This document shows positions 59,778 to 64,000 of a stretch of 64,000 bases of DNA, one piece after another. The notes below the pieces were generated by a model. It worked only from the letters and a program-made list of their open reading frames with translations. It had not been told where the DNA came from and searched no databases. This DNA is from Rhizobium gallicum bv. gallicum R602sp (lineage in GTDB: Bacteria > Pseudomonadota > Alphaproteobacteria > Rhizobiales > Rhizobiaceae). Both the position numbers and the translations under genes were made by a program. The stretch is from NCBI RefSeq assembly GCF_000816845.1, contig NZ_CP006877.1, positions 1,059,501 to 1,123,500 of the forward strand. The letters are read 5' to 3'. How positions within the stretch are numbered: position 1 is the first letter of the stretch; each line of letters starts with the position of its first letter.

Positions 59778-61220
59778 TTGTTTAACGGCAAAAGAATTTT
59801 TGCAGCTTTGTCTGCGACTGTTGCTTTGAATTTTGCATTTTGCGTTGACGCCAATGCTATTTCGCTTCAGCAGGCTATTGAAAAAACGATGAAGACGAAC
59901 CCGCAGATCTTGCAGGCTGCGAAGGATCGTGAAGCAATCGAGTTTGAACTTCGCCAGGCGCGTGGGCTTTACTTGCCCTCTATTGATCTCGACGCGGGGA
60001 TTGGCCGCCGGCGGCTGTCGAATTCTACGACAGGCACTCTGACATCGGATACCGATTACTTGTCGCCGGGCGATGTCGGTCTCACCGTTACACAGCGGCT
60101 TTTCGACGGCGGCGGCCGCCGTGCACAGGTCGAACAGCAGGCATCGCGCGTCGATGGCGCCTCTTTCCGCGTGCTGGAGCGGTCCGAATCGCTGGCGCTC
60201 GAAGTGACGCAGGATTATCTCGAATACATTCTGCAGAATCAGATCGTGAAGGCCGCTCAGGATAATATGGCCTTCCACAACCAGATCCTCGGCAATATCG
60301 AGCAGAGCATCAAGGGCGGTACGTTGACTGATGCTGACCGCCTCCAGGGCGTCGAGCGCCAGCAGGCTGCGGCTGCCCGTCTGCAGGAAGCTAAGGAAGA
60401 GCTGGAGGCGACGAAGATACGCTTCCTCGAGGACGTTGGCGAGCCGATCACCGGCGCGCAGACCCCGACTTCGGTTGCCAAATACGTGCCGAAGACGGTC
60501 ACCGATGCGGTCTTCGTGGCCACCAAGAACAGCCCGCGCATCTATTCCGCCAATGCGGATGTCGATGCGGCCGATGCCGGCGTGCGCGGCGCGCGCGCCA
60601 ACTATCTGCCGAAGGTCGATCTCGAAGGCATCGCCCGGGTGGGTGACGACATCAATGGCGACGATGGTAATACGAATGACTACCAGGTGCGCGTCGTCGC
60701 CCGCTGGAACCTTTATCGCGGCGGCATCGATGTTGCCCGAGAGCAGGAGCAGATCCGCCGTGCAGGCGAGCAGCGCTATGCGCTGGCGCAGGTGCAGCGC
60801 GAAGTCGAGCAGTCGGTCCGCACAGCGTGGAACGAACGCGTCAGCCGCGGCAAGCTTGCCGGCATCCTCGGCCAGCAGGCCTCGACCAACGCCCAGCTCG
60901 TATCGTCCTACCGGCAGCAGTTCAGCGTCGGCCAGCGCTCGCTGCTCGATGTGCTCGATGCGCAGAACACCAATTTCAATACCAGGGTTCTTGCCGACAC
61001 GGCGCGCCTTGCGTCGGTCTTTGCCGAGTACAAGATCCTGGCCGCTTCCGGCAATCTGCTCCAGACGATGAAGCTGAAGCCGGTCGAACAGGCAAAGGAA
61101 TATGCACGGGAGGAGTTTGTTGTCCCCGCGGGCGTCGCAGATCCGGGATATGTCGAGCTTCAGTCGCATCAGAAAGCCGGCATGCCGATGGACCTTCTAG
61201 CGCCTATTCGACAGCAGTAG
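59778..61220 (+). CDS. TolC-family outer membrane protein of type I secretion
   Basis: A 480-residue OEP family protein. A signal peptide (FAALSATVALNFAFCVDANA) precedes the two-repeat TolC structure; each half has a strand segment then long helices (QARGLYLPSIDLDAGIG; ARANYLPKVDLEGIARVG). GQRSLLDVLDAQN is the usual TolC motif. The start is a TTG at 59778: an in-frame stop lies at 59760-59762 and the next Met is too late. It forms the outer membrane channel for the adhesin exporter encoded by the next two genes. The 239-base gap upstream carries the promoter; I see no other gene there. Confidence 0.9.
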   Translation: MFNGKRIFAALSATVALNFAFCVDANAISLQQAIEKTMKTNPQILQAAKDREAIEFELRQARGLYLPSIDLDAGIGRRRLSNSTTGTLTSDTDYLSPGDVGLTVTQRLFDGGGRRAQVEQQASRVDGASFRVLERSESLALEVTQDYLEYILQNQIVKAAQDNMAFHNQILGNIEQSIKGGTLTDADRLQGVERQQAAAARLQEAKEELEATKIRFLEDVGEPITGAQTPTSVAKYVPKTVTDAVFVATKNSPRIYSANADVDAADAGVRGARANYLPKVDLEGIARVGDDINGDDGNTNDYQVRVVARWNLYRGGIDVAREQEQIRRAGEQRYALAQVQREVEQSVRTAWNERVSRGKLAGILGQQASTNAQLVSSYRQQFSVGQRSLLDVLDAQNTNFNTRVLADTARLASVFAEYKILAASGNLLQTMKLKPVEQAKEYAREEFVVPAGVADPGYVELQSHQKAGMPMDLLAPIRQQ

Positions 61221-61239
61221 TCGAAACGGCCATGGAAAA

Positions 61240-63396
61240 ATGCTGAACGTAGCGCTCGAGACTTCAAGCGGCACCCCGCTCCAGACCTTCAAAGCCGCTT
61301 TCAAGTCCGTCGCTGCGTTCTATGGCCGGCCGAGCTCCGATACGGTTCTCTTCTCCGGCCTGCCGGACGAGATCACCGAATCGCTCGAGCTCGATGACGT
61401 AGAGCAGATGGCCGAGCGCATCGGCCTCCAGGTCATCAGGCATCAGGAACGCGACTGCCGCCTGGGCAATTTCGATTGCCCGGCCATCGTTTGCTTTGTC
61501 GATGGCGGCGTTCTTCCGCTGCTCGAAGTGGCGGAGGACGGCTCGTATCTGACCGATATCGTTCCGATTGCCGGAACACCGATCAAGTTGGCGCCTGAGC
61601 AACTCGTGGCGCTGAATCCCGCGATGGCCTTTGCCTTCACGCTCTATTATCAGAACGCTTCCGAAGAAGCGCTGGTCGGCAATGCGGTGGAGATCGAAAA
61701 GCGCCATTGGCTGGCGACGACGCTGATGCCGTACTGGCGCACCTATGTCCGCGTCATGGTGGCAGCGCTCTTCATCAACCTGATTGCGCTCGGCTCGCCG
61801 CTTTTTACGATGAACGTCTATGACCGCGTGCTGCCGAACAAGGCGGTGGCGACGCTGTGGGTTCTCGCAGCAGGCATCTCGCTTGCCTACATCTTCGATT
61901 TTCTGTTGAAGACGGCTCGCTCGTCGCTGATCGATTACGCTGGCCGGAAGGCCGATCTCAGGCTCTCGCAGCTGATTTTCGACAAGGTGTTGAACTCGAC
62001 GCTGGAATCGCGACCGCTCTCGACCGGCGAATATGCCAACCGTGTCACGCAGTATGAATTCGTCCGCGAGTTCTTCACGTCGAACACCATCGGCGTGCTG
62101 ATCGACAGCCTCTTCGTCTTCATCTTCTTAGCCGTCATTTACCTGATTGCCGGCTGGCTGGTCGTCATCCCTGCCGTCGCCTTCGTCCTGTCGGTGGCGA
62201 TCGGCCTTTGGGCGCAGGCGCAGATCGGCAAGCGTATGGCGACGGCCGCAAACGAAGCGTCCCGCCGGCAGTCGCTGCTCGTCGAGACCATCTCCACCAT
62301 CGAAACGCTGAAGAGTCTGCGCGCCGAAGCAACGATGCTGCGCCGCTGGCAGGAACTCACCAAATATTCGAGCCGCACGAGCGAAGACATCAAGCATATC
62401 TCCACCAACGCCATCAACCTGACGACGTTCATCCAGCAGATGGTGAGCGTGCTGATCGTGATTGCCGGCACCTATGAGTTCTCCGAGGGTCGCATTGCCA
62501 TGGGTGCGATCGTTGCGACCGTGATGCTCGCGGGCCGCGCCGGTGCGCCGCTCGGCCAGATCGCCATGACGCTGGCGCGGTTCCGTCAGGCGACCATGTC
62601 GCTGCGCATCCTCGACAAGATCATGGAGCAGCCGGACGACCGGCCTTCTACCGTCGGTTTCGTCAATCGCCAGATCAAGCGGGGCGGCTTCAGCTTCCAG
62701 AACGTCTCGTTCCAGTATCCGGGTTCGGACTATCCGGTTATCAACGGCCTGTCCGTCAATGTGGGGCCGGGCGAGAAGATAGGTATCATCGGCCGCATCG
62801 GCTCGGGCAAAACGACGCTCGGCCGCCTGCTCGACGGCCTTTTCTGTCCGTCGTCGGGCCGCGTTCTAATCGATGGCGTCGATATCCGGCAATACCATAT
62901 GGCGGAAGTGCGAGCCGCCGTCGCCGTGGCGGGCCAGTCCTCCGATCTGTTTTCGGGCACTGTGAAGGAAAACCTCCTGATCGGCCGCGCCGATGCGACG
63001 GACGAAGAAATCCTCGAGGTCGCCACCATGACCGGCGTCGATGAGTTCGTCTCCAACCACCCGCGCGGCTTCGACATGCCGGTCGGCGAACGCGGCACCA
63101 ATCTGTCGAGCGGCCAGAAGCAAGCGCTGACGATCGCTCGTCTGCTTTTGACCAAGCCGAAGATCGTCTTCCTGGACGAGCCCTCTGGCGCGATGGACCT
63201 CGCCACCGAGCGTCATCTGATCTCCAAGCTGTCCGGCGCTTTCGGTCGCGATACCACGCTTCTGATCGCCACGCACCGCCACAGCATGCTGGAGCTCGTC
63301 GACCGCCTGATCGTCATCGACAAGGGCCGTATTGTTGCCGATGGCCCGAAGCAGGCCGTGATCGAGGCCATGCGCAGACCGGCGGGTCAGCAATGA
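61240..63396 (+). CDS. Type I secretion ABC transporter, LapB/HlyB-like permease-ATPase
   Basis: A 718-residue transporter. The N-terminal 130 residues form a peptidase-C39-like domain without a catalytic cysteine/histidine pair that I can see, as in exporters that do not cleave their substrate. About six transmembrane helices lie between 160 and 430. The ATPase has Walker A GRIGSGKTT (about 518-526), the signature LSSGQKQ, Walker B IVFLDEPSGAMD and the H-loop ATHRHS. It would power export of the RTX adhesin. Its stop overlaps the next start (ATGA). Confidence 0.93.
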   Translation: MLNVALETSSGTPLQTFKAAFKSVAAFYGRPSSDTVLFSGLPDEITESLELDDVEQMAERIGLQVIRHQERDCRLGNFDCPAIVCFVDGGVLPLLEVAEDGSYLTDIVPIAGTPIKLAPEQLVALNPAMAFAFTLYYQNASEEALVGNAVEIEKRHWLATTLMPYWRTYVRVMVAALFINLIALGSPLFTMNVYDRVLPNKAVATLWVLAAGISLAYIFDFLLKTARSSLIDYAGRKADLRLSQLIFDKVLNSTLESRPLSTGEYANRVTQYEFVREFFTSNTIGVLIDSLFVFIFLAVIYLIAGWLVVIPAVAFVLSVAIGLWAQAQIGKRMATAANEASRRQSLLVETISTIETLKSLRAEATMLRRWQELTKYSSRTSEDIKHISTNAINLTTFIQQMVSVLIVIAGTYEFSEGRIAMGAIVATVMLAGRAGAPLGQIAMTLARFRQATMSLRILDKIMEQPDDRPSTVGFVNRQIKRGGFSFQNVSFQYPGSDYPVINGLSVNVGPGEKIGIIGRIGSGKTTLGRLLDGLFCPSSGRVLIDGVDIRQYHMAEVRAAVAVAGQSSDLFSGTVKENLLIGRADATDEEILEVATMTGVDEFVSNHPRGFDMPVGERGTNLSSGQKQALTIARLLLTKPKIVFLDEPSGAMDLATERHLISKLSGAFGRDTTLLIATHRHSMLELVDRLIVIDKGRIVADGPKQAVIEAMRRPAGQQ

Positions 63397-64000
63397 ACGC
63401 AAACCGTCTCGACCACCCCCCGCTTTTTGCCCGCGCCATCCTGGCGCTCTGTGCGCTTTTGATTGCAAGCTTCATCGGCTGGGCGGCGATTGCCAGCGTC
63501 GATGAGATCGCCCGTGGCGAAGGCAAGGTCATTCCCGTTTCGAAAACCCAGATCATCCAGTCGTCCGAACCTGGTGTCGTCCAGCAGATTGCCGTGACGC
63601 TCGGCCAGGTGGTCCGCAAGGGCCAGCTTCTGGTTCAGCTCGACAATACGACGACGGCATCGACGCTTGGCGAATCCGTTGCCAAGGCACGCGCGCTGGG
63701 CGCCAAGGTTGCAAGGCTGAAGCTGGAGGAGGCGGGCCAGTACGAGATGCCCTATGTCTGCCCGCAAGACATTCTTGCTGTCGCCAAGGATGTCTGCAGC
63801 AACGAAGCGAGCCTCTTTGCCGCCGACCGCGCGAGCTACGAAAACAAGCTAGGCGTCCTCAAGGAGCGGGTGAGGCAGCGCGAAAACGAACTCAACGAGG
63901 CGCATGCCAATATCGCCCGTCTTCGGGACAACATCGCCGGAGCGCAGCGCCAGTACGACCTGATCAAGCCGCTCAGCGACAAGAAGCTTGTGGCCCAGAC
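63393..64000 (+). CDS. HlyD/LapC-like membrane fusion protein, 5' part (cut by window end)
   Basis: About 202 residues are visible. A single transmembrane helix (AILALCALLIASFIGWAAIA) is followed by the HlyD opening VDEIARGEGKVIPVSKTQIIQS, the lipoyl-like half motif EPGVVQQIAVTLGQVVRKGQLLVQLD and a long coiled coil starting about residue 75. It bridges ABC transporter and TolC channel in type I secretion. The ATG overlaps the stop of the ABC gene, so the three secretion genes are one operon. Confidence 0.92.
   Translation, partial: MNANRLDHPPLFARAILALCALLIASFIGWAAIASVDEIARGEGKVIPVSKTQIIQSSEPGVVQQIAVTLGQVVRKGQLLVQLDNTTTASTLGESVAKARALGAKVARLKLEEAGQYEMPYVCPQDILAVAKDVCSNEASLFAADRASYENKLGVLKERVRQRENELNEAHANIARLRDNIAGAQRQYDLIKPLSDKKLVAQ

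Noticed and set aside
1..64000. Prophage, integrative element or symbiosis island boundary
   Set aside because: Apart from one IS and the IS scar, no integrase, phage structural gene, nod/nif gene or tRNA-fragment repeat was seen.

Overview
This 64 kb window is chromosome-like DNA from an alphaproteobacterium of the order Rhizobiales. It looks most like Rhizobium or a close relative: GC-rich, with a divergent Rrf2 regulator/cysHDN block, betIBA without betC, nadABC behind a NadQ-type regulator, a TIGR03808-type Tat-exported repeat protein, and the mosaic palindromic repeats typical of rhizobial intergenic DNA. The genus is an inference from gene content, not from a marker gene.

Layout. 1-2.0 kb: minus-strand operon of cupin, MBL-fold hydrolase, DCC-family thiol oxidoreductase and a saccharopine-dehydrogenase-like protein that appears frameshifted. 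2.2-3.7 kb: tRNA-Gln, then a complete IS3-family element with a 4-bp target duplication, inserted in what looks like the end of another IS. 3.8-9 kb: small lipoprotein, tRNA-Pro, cysN-cysD-cysH (assimilatory sulfate reduction) and a divergent Rrf2 regulator. 9-15.2 kb: a DUF6152/membrane pair, betA-betB-betI (choline to glycine betaine), an HdeD-like protein and a lone ParD-type antitoxin. 15.3-25.3 kb: an EAL-CBS-GGDDF protein, quinone oxidoreductase, methyltransferase, MFS exporter with a divergent cysteine-rich regulator, R. etli-type asparaginase, a DeoR regulator divergent from a DUF4406 gene, and a GST. 25.5-31.8 kb: LysR gene, NadQ-like regulator and nadA-nadB-nadC (de novo NAD synthesis), then another GST.

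31.9-48.9 kb: Tat-exported repeat protein, glycerophosphodiesterase, a DNA-repair pair (ligase-associated exonuclease and ATP-dependent ligase), alpha/beta hydrolase, two tandem L,D-transpeptidases and a SleB-like cell wall hydrolase. These are followed by a LysR/MFS divergent pair, ohrR-ohr (organic peroxide defence), an Xre/RES toxin-antitoxin module and a MarR-controlled DUF899/DUF1579/VOC cluster.

49.2-64 kb is the most distinctive part: a 3,168-residue secreted RTX protein followed by its probable type I secretion system (TolC-like outer membrane protein, LapB/HlyB-like ABC transporter, HlyD-like fusion protein cut by the window end). A GGDEF protein that has lost its signature motif lies between them on the other strand. 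The RTX protein holds two adjacent 483-bp repeats that differ at only two synonymous positions, a second duplicated module, a proprotein-convertase P domain, two VCBS-like repeats, calcium-binding nonapeptides and a C-terminal type I secretion region. It resembles large biofilm or attachment adhesins.

Several divergent gene pairs carry clear inverted repeats that are good candidate operators (BetI, NadQ, DeoR, the SufR-like regulator, OhrR, MarR, LysR). I saw no rRNA, CRISPR array, prophage or replication origin. The nearest thing to a new system is the adhesin locus with its unusual domain mix and the degenerate GGDEF protein beside it.
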